Assembly: GCA_019916065.1 (NCBI GenBank)
Contig: CM034239.1
Coordinates: forward strand, 42,858,663 to 42,922,662
Reading direction: 5' to 3'
DNA: 64,000 bases
Source of the DNA: Vitellaria paradoxa
Lineage: Eukaryota; Streptophyta; Magnoliopsida; Ericales; Sapotaceae
Made by a program: the position numbers and the translations under genes. The notes beneath the pieces are model-generated. The model was not told where the DNA came from. It saw only the letters and a program-made list of their open reading frames with translations, and made no database searches. Numbering within the stretch: the stretch's first letter is position 1; every line of letters begins with the position of its first letter. This document shows positions 48,250-59,139 of the stretch, one piece after another.

Positions 48250-51200
48250 TTTGGTTACCTGTTGTCTAATTAGTATTGGACAATCATAATGAAGTGCTGA
48301 AGTTTTAGCAAAATGCCAAGCAGACATTTCATTTAAATGTTGAAAGATCAACAATTATAACTTAATTCTTTTTAATTCCATCACATAAGCTGAAAGAAAA
48401 AAGGAGCTTCTGCCTATGGAAATTTTCCATTTGATTTATGTTCGTACTCAATTCTGCAACTTGACACACCTCACCCTCCTTACTACTCGGTTGAGGGACA
48501 CTTAGTCACGCCACATACATTGACTGAATCTCCCTCGTCGCATTGCCATATCTCCCTCAAAATTTTGGTATATCTCCATCAAAATTTTGGTATCTCCATC
48601 CTCGGCCTCCACAAGTTTTATCTTAGGCGGAGCAAGAGCTAAGGACCTCCTCCACCCATGAGTCCCCCTGCTAGAAAAGGAGGAGAAGATGCACTAAAAT
48701 CAAAGGAAGGTGACGATAGTGAATTGAGTGAAGGACAAAGAGAATGTTCTCTTTCCTCATTAAAAAATTAGTACTGATTTTCCATATGCTAGATATAATA
48801 TAGAATAGCAGTAGAAAATAGGCTAGAATAACGAACTATAACAAATGTACAAACACATGTAACCCTATGCATAATCAAAAAATATTTCTATCTAACAAAC
48901 TCTGTCAATTGTCTAACGTTGATGGCAGCCAGGTGTTATTAGCTTATTTCATCATTTGACTTCTGATTCTCTGTAGATGAGCGACCGGTGCAGCTGAGTT
49001 GGAACCTTCATCAATTGATTCCAATTTAGCTAATCTTTGTGACCCTAATGAGCCTCTCAACCCCTACCCAATTAGTTTAAAGCTGGATGTTTTAATATGG
49101 TATTTGTTGGAAAATTTGGAATTAAATAGGAAATGGTGAATGAGAAATTGTATTTTCCATAGAGCACTCTTGAATTGGAACGTGTGAAAGGCTAAGTGGA
49201 AAGTGTGAAAACACTTGTCCCACATTGGAAAAGAGGTAAGAGGTTAAGTGCTTCATATATGGTTACACTTTTTATGAGTGGTAACCAATGTTAAGTATAC
49301 TATGCCTCGCGCGCACGCACAGGGGGGTGCAAATCCTACGCCCCGACGGAGGCCCGATAAACTTCTGTCGTGTGCAAGCGCATGAATGCCGGTCCGAAAA
49401 ATGGGTCTCGAGAGGGGTCCAGTTTTAGCCTTTTAATTATTCACCAGCAGTTACAGATATTGGCTTAATTATGTAACAGGTTTAATTCTACTGTTATAAA
49501 CCTTTCGAATTTGAATTCTGAGTTTATTATAGAATTAAATCAATTCTGTAACTGCAGCAGGTTAATTCCTAGTTTGCCCCTCTTCCCCACTTATCTATAT
49601 ATACAGCCTTTTTCCCTGCTTAAAAAAAAAAACACAGCAGCAAAAAGACTCTCTCTTCATCTTATTTCTTCTCTTCTCTGCGTATTTCCTCTTCCAGTGA
49701 TAGTGTTCTGCGTTTGTTTATTGTTCGCCGAGAGTATCGAAGTCTGTGTTATCTTCGGTGCTGTTAACCGTTGTATCCTGGGAAACAGACGTCCATATAA
49801 CCTCACGCACAGGTAGAGGGGACGAATCTGTTTTAAGGAAACTGTGTACATCACAGTCCTCGGTCTTCCTGCATTTTCTGTTTTGTTCTGATAATATATA
49901 TATTATTGCAACTGTTATTAGAAGGAAAAAATAATAATAATAAAATAAAAAATATATATATATATTTCTGCCTCTCATTTCATTGTTTCGTGGAAGTCAT
50001 CTTTTCTTTTAATTTAATTTTAATTTAGTTTCCTCCTTCTTCTTTTTTATTTTCAACAGTATTAGAGTTAGATTTAGGAGGACTCTCAAGCGTCCTACTT
50101 ATCTTGTCTATCTCTTGTTTGTGCACTTCTTGTACGAGATTCTCCACATACAACTGGGGGTCGCATGTCCAGTTGCATGTGAGAAGATGTATTAGGATTT
50201 ATCTCATATCGATGAAATCAAGTCTTCCAAATTGATATAAAATTCTAATGGGTCTCTCCACTACTTGTTAATTGGTTTTGAGTTAGATGTTCTAACTTAG
50301 TAATTTATATATTTCAAATAAAGTTACTAGCTTAGATAGATGTAAGATATAAATTTTAAAATATTATTGTGGTGCATGATAGTTCAAAGATGATTATTAA
50401 TCTGCTTCGGCGACTCTTGTTTTGGAATTTCACTTTCCTGGTAAATTAATATGGATATATCTACGCGTTGTTGATTGAAAATTTCTATTATTGCTTACTG
50501 TCTTAAAAATCTGACACATTTTTAACGTTCCACTATACACACCTTAGCAATGTACTGATTTAATTGCTTTTCTATGGTAATTTGGATGCTAATAGTTTGT
50601 AATAACTTTGGAGTGGAAGATAGCTGTCTTATTTCACGGACTCATGATTCTTGAAATTTCTAAATTACTAAATACTATGTCCTTTGATTATGCCCATTTT
50701 CCTGATTTTCTGTCTGAAGTACATTTGCATTACTTTGTTGCGTCTTTTTGTGAAATTTGCAAATAAGAATTGATGTCTCAGTGCATCTAAGGTTAGATCC
50801 TAATTATATGGATTTCCCAAAAAAATAAATAGACAGCTGTTCTCCTTGTGAAGAGTTCTGATTTTTGGCTTATTGGATAGAGGAACTGTCGTGGTTAGTG
50901 ATTCAATAAATTTATTTGACAATTAGTCTACTATTGCTTTAAAAAAGAGAGAACAGGTAAAAGATGTTCTTATTCTTCAGAGGGTGTAATTCATATATCA
51001 GTTTCTCTCTTACACCTTCATTTTTGAATAGGTCCATAGCAGAGTACCTCTCGAAAGATCTTCCAGACCAGTTATCCCCAGATGATATTTATTTGACGAT
51101 TGGATGCACACAAGCAATTGAAATTACTTTAGAAGTTCTTGCTTCTCCTAACGCCAACATTCTGCTTCCAAGACCTGGCTTCCCATTCTATGAAGCCCGT

Positions 51201-51685
51201 GCTGCATATAATGGTCTTGAAGCCCGCCACTTCGATCTTCTACCAGAGAAAGGTTGGGAGGTAGATCTTGAAGCAGTTGAAGCTCTCGCTGATGAGAATA
51301 CTGTTGCTATGGTTATTATTAACCCTGGCAATCCTTGCGTGAATGTTTTCACGTACCAACATTTGAAGAAGGTGTGTTTTAGTTTTGTGGAGTTTGAAAT
51401 ATATGATCTGGTTTATTTCACGGTTTTGGATATCATGTTGTGGTTGATGATCTAATAATTTCTTAGGTTGCTGAGACTGCAAGAAAGCTTGGAATTTTAG
51501 TGATTGCTGATGAGGTTTATCATCATCTTACTTTTGGGAGTGACCCATTTGTGCCAATGGGAGTCTTTGGATCAATTGCACCAGTTATTACAGTTGGGTC
51601 TCTATCAAAGAGGTGGATTGTTCCCGGTTGGCGACTTGGTTGGCTTGTCACAAATGATCCTAATGGCATTCTTGAAAAACATGGG

Positions 51686-51722
<37 letters not shown>

Positions 51723-54099
51723 TTGTTTCCATCCATCTTCCTTTTATCAATGACATATTATTCTACCCTTGATTTAGTGTAAAGAAATATTAATCAAGTA
51801 TGGTTTGACCTTGTTATAAAAAATAGAATAAATCAAGTCAAGTCAATAAGTTGTAGCCATTTAGTTCAGCCTTCATGGTACAAAAAAACTATAAAAAATT
51901 GCTTGGTGGTTATTTTTCATGAACGAAATCCTTCTCTTTGTGTTGCATTACAAGATGTGCAGCTTCCCATTAAGAGGCAAAGTACATTACATTCCCATGC
52001 CATAAAAGTTTTTGTATTATGCCTCTAGGCTAGTTACTGCCTTTAGTTAGCAGCAAGCTCTTCTTTTCTTTTTCTTTGTTTTTTCTTTTGTGTTTTTTTT
52101 TTTTTTTTTTTCCCTATATGTTATGAATGTGGTAAAATTTATGGTAACATTGGCTCCTTTGAGCTTGTAAATGAAGTGGCATTGCGCCCATTAACAGAAG
52201 GAAAATCAAAAGAAGTTACACCCTGCATCTGTTATTACTACCGATCAAGACGAACTTAGTGGCAAGTACCAACAAATGATGCCTCCTGTCCAATATGTAT
52301 ATTTTCTTTAGGGAACAATATAAAAGGCCTATATTTGCAGGTAGACTTTATGTAATTTTCTTTTTGACTGACTGCTGACCTTTTTTTAATTTTGCGTGTT
52401 TTGATTCCATAGTTATTCTATCACTTATAAAGTCAAAAGAGTTCTTGGATGTCCCGTGGAAATGGAAACAATGTTTGTAATAATATTGAAATTCAAGTTG
52501 CAAATCTTAAATTCTTTATACGATGATATGGTCATAACTAACTGGAACTGAAATCTGAAGACGGATTATTTAGTGGGTTCATGTTGTATCTTTTTATAAA
52601 AAAATAATTAGAGAATAAGACAACTTGACATAAATGAATAACAATGTAACTATTTGATGATTGATTTCTCTGTACTAAACTAGTTGCCTGTTGAAGAAGT
52701 GTTTCCTCTATAAAGGGACAATTAAGGTAACAAAATTGCTTTCAAATAGCGGTTCGTACTATAGTTGAAGTAAGGAACAAAATGATTGAGGTTGATGTGT
52801 TGTTTTCAAAATACTCGGAAAGATGGCGAGCCACACCTTCTCACGTGAAACTTCTCAAATTTTTGTTTATACGGTGATATCTGTTGTTCTATTCATTTAC
52901 ATCTCATGTGGCCATTTGGAAATATACAATGATAACCTGTGTTTTCCAAGAAACTTTATGTCTTTGGTTTCCTTTCTTCAGATTGTTGATGGCATTAAGG
53001 GCTTTCTCAATATCTCCTCCGACCCTACAACTTTCATTCAGGTTTGTAGTTCAAAATTCCTTTTCTCATTAGTGTGTTAAAAAGAAGAAAATATCAAATA
53101 CTCTTTTGATATTATTTTTTCTTTCAAAAGCTACTATAATTCTTAAGATATAGCAAAGTTGTCTCACGACTATAATCTTGTTATGGCGCTGGAATATTCA
53201 CAAGAAAAAAAGTAGCAAAATCAAATATAGAATTTTCGATTTACTAGTGAAAGCAGCGTACAATAAAAACGTGTGATATGAGTAATATATACTGTTTTCA
53301 CCCAAAAAAAAAAAAAAAAGTGAACTTTAGTTTCAATATTTTAAAACTTAAAAAAAAAAAAGTATGAAGAGGTTATAATTTGATTGTCTTGGTATTTTCG
53401 CTTTTGAGAGTTTATACCAACACAGTAAATAAATGGTTGCTTTTCATTTCTTATCGAGTACCCGATACCAAATTGATTTTGATGAATGTAATTACCCTTT
53501 TTAATTGTTTCCTCTATAGCTCAAAATATAAAAAAAAGATGTGTATGTATAGTTAATACATTTTTTTTTTTCACTCACTTGTTTGATATTCATATTTTGT
53601 GAGTGTTCATGGAATTTGCATTGTGTCCCATATATTCTCAACCGCACTGCTTCTGTAATTTGCTTGATTGGTAGAATGCGATTATGCTCTATCAATGTCT
53701 TATAAATAAAATTTATTCTAGAACTCAAGTAATGTGTCTACTTGTAAAAAAAGGGGAGTATTGTGTTTAATGCTTCAGTGATTTATTAATAATACCATTT
53801 TTTGTTGCAAATCTAATCTAGTCTTCACCTTGCTTTTTTCTGGGAACTTGAGCTTTAAGGTTTTTTTTTAACCTACGATCAGGGGGCAGTTCCTCAAATT
53901 CTTGAGAAAACGGGAGGTGAATTCTTTTCCAAAACTATTGACACGGTGAGAGTTGCTGCAGACATCTGCTATGATAGAATTAAGAAGATCCCTTGCATTA
54001 CTTGCCCAAGCAAACCTCAAGGTTCTATGTTTGTAATGGTAAGAATGCAGATAATTTGAGATTAACTTGTGATTCAAGTGGGTCAAAGATATCTCTAAT

Positions 54100-54131
<32 letters not shown>

Positions 54132-55898
54132 GATTATGTTTTAGATGAAACTGAACCTATCACTGTTGGAAGACATTAAAGATGATATTGACTTCTGTAT
54201 CGAGTTAGCCAAGGAGGAGTCTGTTGTTGTTCTACCAGGTAAAAAAAATAATTTAAGTTTCTAAAGTTAAGTTAACCATGCCACAAGACTAACAGTAATT
54301 TTTTTTCACACACACTCTCTCTCTCTCTCAAATTGCTTCTAAACTCTGTTGTTCATTTATCTATCTGCTAGTCAACTGTTTAAAAAAGGGAATCTATTGT
54401 TGGAATATTTGTTCGAATCAGTCACTGTTTTGGAAAAAAACATAGAAATAAAACTTACAATTTTGGGGCGGAAATTTGAATACAGTTTGATGAAACTTAG
54501 TGTTGGACACTATATCCTTAAAATTGAATTTGATGTTTTTTTATGCAAGTTTTAAAACTTAAAAAAATAGGTCTTCCACAAGTCATTTGACCTGACCCAA
54601 ACCTAAGCCCGATCCAAGTTTCCCCTTTACCATACATGGGTGCTCCGTAGGCATCTCCCCTTCCTTCCAACCTTAACATATATAAAACTATAAGATTTTT
54701 CATAGTTTTTTTAATGTGGAACAAACTAACTTTTCACACTATCAAGGTCCTTACTTTGAAATTAATTTTCATTCAATCTATTTATAGTTTTGAACAATTG
54801 AATATAAGATTATAGTCTACATGGAATATTTTCAATTCTTTTTTTGATCCAAATTTAATAATACGTGAACTCCACATAAATATTGACTTAAGGTTTGAAA
54901 AAAATCATGCTTAAAACCCATGAATTCCAACATCTATCATGTCAGTTTTTTTTGTAATACCTTTTGGTGCATTATGCATTTAAATTTACAATTTCTGTCA
55001 TTTAAATGGCAACGATCCCATCGGAATTGCATCTGCTTAAGCTGTTATGCAGCAAAGCCTACACTTCCTCCTGTATAGGTTGAAAAACTAAACACATCAA
55101 TTTGCTCTTCCTGACTATTATATGCATTTATAGATTTCAAAAGCATACAGAAGTGAAATACAAAACCTTGGCAAGAGCAATTTTTCTTAGCTCTTAGTAG
55201 GGTGCAAAAATTCTAGACGTGGTATGATCCATGTTATATTATAAAAGATCCTGAAGTTTTTTTTTTTTTTTTTTTTTACTTCATTTCACCCTCTGTTTGG
55301 CACATTTTCAGTTGGCCCTTTATTTTCCTATGGCATGTAGCCTTACTCATATCTTAATCCTCCGGTTTCCTAAGGGTTGAGATTTAAAAGCATTTCATTT
55401 TTTAAAGTTTTTTATGTGTCGTTCTAATGTTTGATTAGGTTTGAATCCTATTCAAGAACTGGGACGAATTAGTTTCAATTCAATTGCATGTGGCTTTCTA
55501 ACAATGTTGACATATTTTAAGCACAGATCACTTCAGCAGGAGAAAATTTTGCCCTGAGGGTTGTTTTAGTTCTTGGGTGCTTCCCTGGCTGGGAATTTTT
55601 TGAGGTTGCTTGCTCAATAAGTTCGTTTGAAGCTCTACAAAATTTTACATATTTTAATAAAATTTAAACTTTTTATTTATTACATAAATTACAAGATTAC
55701 AGTTTTTATAAATTTATACTAATTTTTACAACTTCAAACACCCAAGTCTTCCACATCTAATAACACCCTTAGTTTGCAGGGGTCGCCGTAGGACTAAAGA
55801 GTTGGCTCCGCGTTTCGTTTGCCATTGATCCATCACTGCTTGAAGAAGGCCTTGGGAGGATACAATCTTTCTGCCTAAGGCACACCAAGAAGCGATAA
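44326..55898 (+). CDS. Tyrosine/nicotianamine aminotransferase-family PLP enzyme, complete seven-exon gene (copy 1)
   Basis: Exons are 44326-44600, 51032-51371, 51467-51685, 52982-53041, 53883-54038, 54145-54238 and 55780-55898. They join in frame to 420 codons plus TAA, the usual length for the family. These class-I/II aminotransferases use pyridoxal phosphate to transaminate tyrosine and related amino acids, feeding tocopherol, plastoquinone and phenylpropanoid-type pathways; relatives (SUR1, NAAT) act on other substrates, so the substrate is not certain. Motifs: [51 protein letters not shown], the PLP-binding Lys253 in SLSKRW, and the PGWRLGW block. All introns have GT-AG ends. Intron 1 is 6.4 kb and contains MITEs, a TRIM and a solo LTR. 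Two family-conserved positions differ: GYGDPSAF (normally GHGDPSAF) and NPGNPCV (normally NPGNPCG). Confidence 0.93.
44696..44848 (+). mobile_element. MITE inserted in intron 1 of aminotransferase copy 1, absent from copy 2
   Basis: It begins GTCCTGTTTGGTAG and ends AACCAAATATATCC, flanked by TATG on both sides (44692-44695 and 44849-44852). The corresponding position in copy 2 (about 63202, GGATTTTTATGTTGGAGTAG) has a single TATG and continues with matching sequence, giving an empty site. Confidence 0.7.
44853..47303. other. Intron 1 of aminotransferase copy 1: extra DNA absent from copy 2
   Basis: 45120-45640 is almost pure AT low-complexity sequence (TTAATTAAAT words). 45640-46450 has phrases shared with 59160-59960, such as AATCT(A/G)TAGGGACGTGAG and GTTCACAGGT, and may be a relic of an LTR element. 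No coding exon is present. Confidence 0.45.
47304..47448 (+). mobile_element. AT-rich MITE in intron 1, GGTGTTTGGTT...ACCAAACAAGGCC
   Basis: It has terminal inverted repeats around GTTTGGT/ACCAAAC and a core GATATGATATAAAGGTGAAA. The closest relative in the window is 60711-60858, with the same core. Confidence 0.6.
48990..50298 (+). mobile_element. TRIM split by a solo LTR insertion, intron 1 of aminotransferase copy 1
   Basis: The left LTR remnant ends AATTAGTTTAAAGCTGGATG TTTTAATA at about 49096, then the primer-binding site begins TGGTATT. The site is interrupted by the solo LTR and resumes after it as GTATTAGAG (50059). The right LTR, about 50187-50298, contains TCTCATATCGATGAAATC and ends TGTTCTAACTTA, closely resembling the TRIM at 9352-9728. 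The left boundary near 48990 is approximate because that LTR has diverged. Confidence 0.7.
49105..50058 (+). mobile_element. Solo LTR of a copia-type retrotransposon, 954 bp, with 5-bp target duplication
   Basis: It starts TGTTGGAAAATTTGG and ends TTTTCAACA, so the termini form a perfect TGTTG/CAACA inverted repeat. GTATT lies on both sides (49100-49104 and 50059-50063). No internal region or second LTR is present, so the element has been reduced to one LTR by recombination. A TATA-like TATATATACA near 49596 and a CT-rich leader-like stretch follow in the expected order. A (TA)n patch and microsatellite lie near the end. Open frames inside it (for example 49511-49816) are not genes. Confidence 0.88.
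51688..51717 (+). repeat. (TC)n microsatellite directly at the exon 3 donor site
   Basis: The donor is GGG|GTTCTC and runs straight into about 15 TC units. It is a poor match to the GTAAGT consensus. Frame continuity and family alignment require this site or one within a few bases. Confidence 0.8.
55622..55743. mobile_element. AT-rich MITE in the last intron of aminotransferase copy 1
   Basis: It runs from TTCGTTTGAAGCTCTACAAA to ACAACTTCAAACACCC. The core (ATTACAAGATTACAGTTTTT) is shared with 63366-63503 and the 17089-17253 family. It ends about 35 bp before the exon 7 acceptor. Confidence 0.5.
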
Positions 55899-56301
55899 AA
55901 TAAATATTATTTCATTTGTCTCGCTAGTGGACTCTAGAATTTTACTACTACCGGATGGGCCTAAGAGGGGGACGGGCGGGGCTCACGACCTCTTTTAGTT
56001 TTGAAAATTCTTTAATATATTGATACATTTTAGAATTTTTTTTTATATAATATAATGCTTGGTCGTTTCTAATTTTTGAAAATTCTTCAATATTCTCATA
56101 AATTTTAAGTTTTTTTCATGTAATAGTGTTTGCCCCTCCCCCAAAAATTTATAAAATTTTACTTTACTTTCTATTCAATACAAAAATTTTTACATTGGTC
56201 CCCATTTACCCAAAATCCAGAGTCCGCTACTGTTACTACGTCTCTTTGGTTACAGTATAATTTCAAAGCTTGTGATGTGGGTGGGTAATAATACTATAAG
56301 G
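55899..56301. other. 3' untranslated region and downstream DNA of aminotransferase copy 1
   Basis: AATAAATATT lies 2-12 bases after the stop and could serve as a polyadenylation signal. No other gene. Confidence 0.45.
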
Positions 56302-57282
56302 CTATGTTTAGTACATAAGAATAGAATGGAATGAAATGAAATAAGAGGAGGGAATAGATTAGAATATTCATTCCATTTATTTGTTTGGTTATCAATATGA
56401 GAATAATGGAAATGAAATATACATTCAAATTTTCATAATTTGATTACATATTTTAAATATGATGAAATATAATAAAAATTACTAATAATAATTTTTGAAA
56501 ACTATAAAAACAAAATTTATTTTCGGAGTGCGAATTTGAGGAAAAGAAGGGACTCAGGAGTAAAATGATTATTTTATAATTTAAGTTCGAATTAGGCTAA
56601 AATTTTTTAACTATTAAAATATAAATTTGGCCCAAAAATGGGCCTAGGGGAAAGATAGTCATTTCATAATTTGAATTCAAATTGGACTAAAATTTTTTTA
56701 ATTATTAAGAAATATGTTAAGTATATTTTCTTTTACCCTTTTGGGCAACTTAGAATGTGAATTTGGACAAAAAAAAAAAAATGACTCAAGGGTAAAATTG
56801 TCATTTTATAATAAGTTTGGATCAGGTTAAAATTTGCTTACTTATAAGTAATATGAAAAAATATTTTTATTAACTTTTCGGGAGCCAGAAATATGAATTT
56901 AAAAAGAAAACGAATCTAGGGGTAAAACAATTATTTTATATATTGGGTTCAAATCTAGCTCAAAAATAAAGTTAAGGGGTAAAATAGTCATTTTATAACC
57001 GAAGGGAATAATTGAGAAAATTTTTTTATTACAAAGTAGTTACATGTTCTTTATTTTTATTTTTATTTTTTTAATTTTTGGATCAAATTTTGATTACAAT
57101 GAAATAACTATTACATTGCTTAAATTGTGAAACGTCGTTTTTCACTTAATATGTGGGAATGGCTACTCCATTCTATAGCTACTCCATTCTAATTTAATTT
57201 TTTGATTCCAAATAAAAGAATAAGGTAAAATGGGAATGGATTTCATTTCATTTCACTCAATTCTCATGTACCAAACATAACT
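56302..57282. mobile_element. Tourist/PIF-Harbinger-like non-autonomous element (about 981 bp) with internal tandem repeats
   Basis: The left end GGCTATGTTTAGTACATAAG and the right end read inverted AGTTATGTTTGGTACATGAG begin terminal inverted repeats of about 40 bp. They continue through GAATGAAATGAAAT on both sides. TAA occurs directly outside both ends (56299-56301 and 57283-57285), the expected 3-bp target. The interior (56520-57010) repeats a unit with GGTAAAAT(A/T)GTCATTTTATAA about five times. No transposase. Confidence 0.7.
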
Positions 57283-58326
57283 TAAGTGTTAATCAATATG
57301 GGTGTAGATCTCATGTTTCATTTGAAGTTATCCTAATAACATATTTGACATTCAAGTCCTTAAAATTAATCCTTGTGTTTCCATGTAGAACTATGATGGC
57401 ATGTTGGATCTCATGCTTCCTTTCTGTTGTTAATATTATCGAAGTATGTATATGAGAAAAATGGGTTTTAGAGAGAGAGATCATTCTTTAAAAAGAGATA
57501 GAGATTAATAGATAAGGAGGAGAGAAATTAAAAATGAGGAGAGAATCTAGATTTTATACAATAGAAGATAATGATAATTTTATCTATGATTAAAAAAATA
57601 TTAAATGAGCTCTAACATTTATAATTTATGCTCTGACATTATTAATACCTTTATTGTTGTTGTTGTCACGCTGCTAATCTTATAGTCTAGGATGGATCTC
57701 AAAAAAAATATAGAAATAAATTTAAATCAAATAGAAACTTAATCCAAGGTTAGAGATAAATCAACATGCAATCAATTAAAGCATTTATAAACATTTATGA
57801 TTTTCATATAAAATAATATCATTATAAATTAAATGTCACACCCTAGCGAGCCATAACAAAAATTATACAAATCTTGTAACATGATAATAAACCCACACTT
57901 TCGGTTGCACAAATAAGTGTATAGGTATCCATCTACTATAAAAAAGATTAGGTTAACCTTCAACTTAATTTAACTTTGGGTGACTGTTCTTAACACTAAA
58001 GGGTTATCAATAATATGAGAGATGGGCACCATCGTAAAGTTTATGAAAAGTTAAAGAGTTTTATAGAGATTTATTGTGTTTTATGAAACTCTAAACGAAG
58101 TTTTAGTTTAATTTTAACATGGTAATTTTTATGAATATTATATTTTATAACAATTTTTTATATGAAACAATCAAGTAGAAATTATTCCTATTTGTTAGAT
58201 CAATCTTATCGAATAATCAATGTTGATTATTAGGAGTCATTGATAATACTCAATTTTTTTAGAGCCTGAAAAAAATTAATGCTATTGACGATTTTATTAA
58301 AGGAAATGCTTGAAATATTTTGGATT
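57283..58326. other. Spacer and start of duplication copy 2
   Basis: 57834-58005 begins TGTCACACCCTAGCGAGCC and may be an LTR relic. From about 58030 to 58310 the sequence matches 42340-42640, the upstream part of the segmental duplication. No gene. Confidence 0.45.
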
Positions 58327-58496
58327 AAGGAGGCCTGAAATTACTTTTGAACTTTAGGTTCTTAAAGTTAAATCTCATTTGTTAATTAATGTGAAGTTGA
58401 TAATTATGTTTTTAAATTGAATAGTCAAATCATTTATTAACATACAAGATTTAATTTTAGGTGCCCAGAGTTCAAAAGTAATTTCAGGCTCCCTTA
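58327..58496. mobile_element. Short MITE with near-perfect terminal inverted repeats
   Basis: Left AAGGAGGCCTGAAATTACTT and right (inverted) AAGGGAGCCTGAAATTACTT both continue TTGAACT; the repeat is about 27 bp with one small indel. About 170 bp, AT-rich interior, no coding capacity. Confidence 0.75.
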
Positions 58497-58547
58497 TTTA
58501 GATATTTGCACTTCTCTATTAATTTTTCAACTTTATAATAACTTTAA

Positions 58548-59048
58548 GAGTAAATTACATCTATTTCCCTTTAACATTTAAGTAATTACACTTGGCATCT
58601 GTAATATTTAAAAGGTATACTTGACTTCCTTATTTTGAAATATTGTTAACGTTAATTCTTTCTAATAAAATTAACTGTTAAAACTTAATTAAAAAAATTA
58701 AAATAACAAAAATTTAAGTTTTTCTCATATTTTATCACCCTTTTATCAGTTTTCTTTACAAAAATCATAAAAAATAAGCCAAAAAAAAAAAAAAAACATA
58801 AAAACAAAAGGTTTTTGAGAATTTTTGTAAAAAAACTGACGAGATGTGAGAGAGTGAGAGGTAAATTAAAAAAATCTAAAATTTTGATTAGTTTGACATT
58901 TTAAATAAAGTTTTAATAACTTATTTTATTAGAATAGGTTGACGTTAACAACATTTTTCAAAATAGGGGAGGTAAATATAACTTTTAAATGTTGTAGGTG
59001 CCAAATATAGTTACTTAAATATTAAGAGGAGATAGGTGTAATTTATCC
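58548..59048. mobile_element. Mutator-like MITE with about 150-bp inverted repeats and 9-bp target duplication
   Basis: The ends are GAGTAAATTACATCTATTTCC-like on the left and, inverted, GGATAAATTACACCTATCTC on the right. The inverted repeats extend about 150 bp on each side (through AATATTGTTAACGT and TTCTAATAAAAT). The 9-mer TAACTTTAA lies on both sides (58539-58547 and 59049-59057), the target length of Mutator-like elements. It is 501 bp with no transposase. A half-copy lies at 40340-40530. Confidence 0.82.
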
Positions 59049-59139
59049 TAACTTTAATAAAAAGAATAATTTGAAGTATAAGAAACTAATAAAAGAATTC
59101 ACTCATCATTTTTAAAAAAAAAAAAAAAAAGTCAATAGT

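Noticed and set aside
49511..49978. Open frames of 60-101 codons on both strands
   Set aside because: They lie wholly inside the solo LTR (49105-50058), have no domain-like features and overlap on opposite strands.
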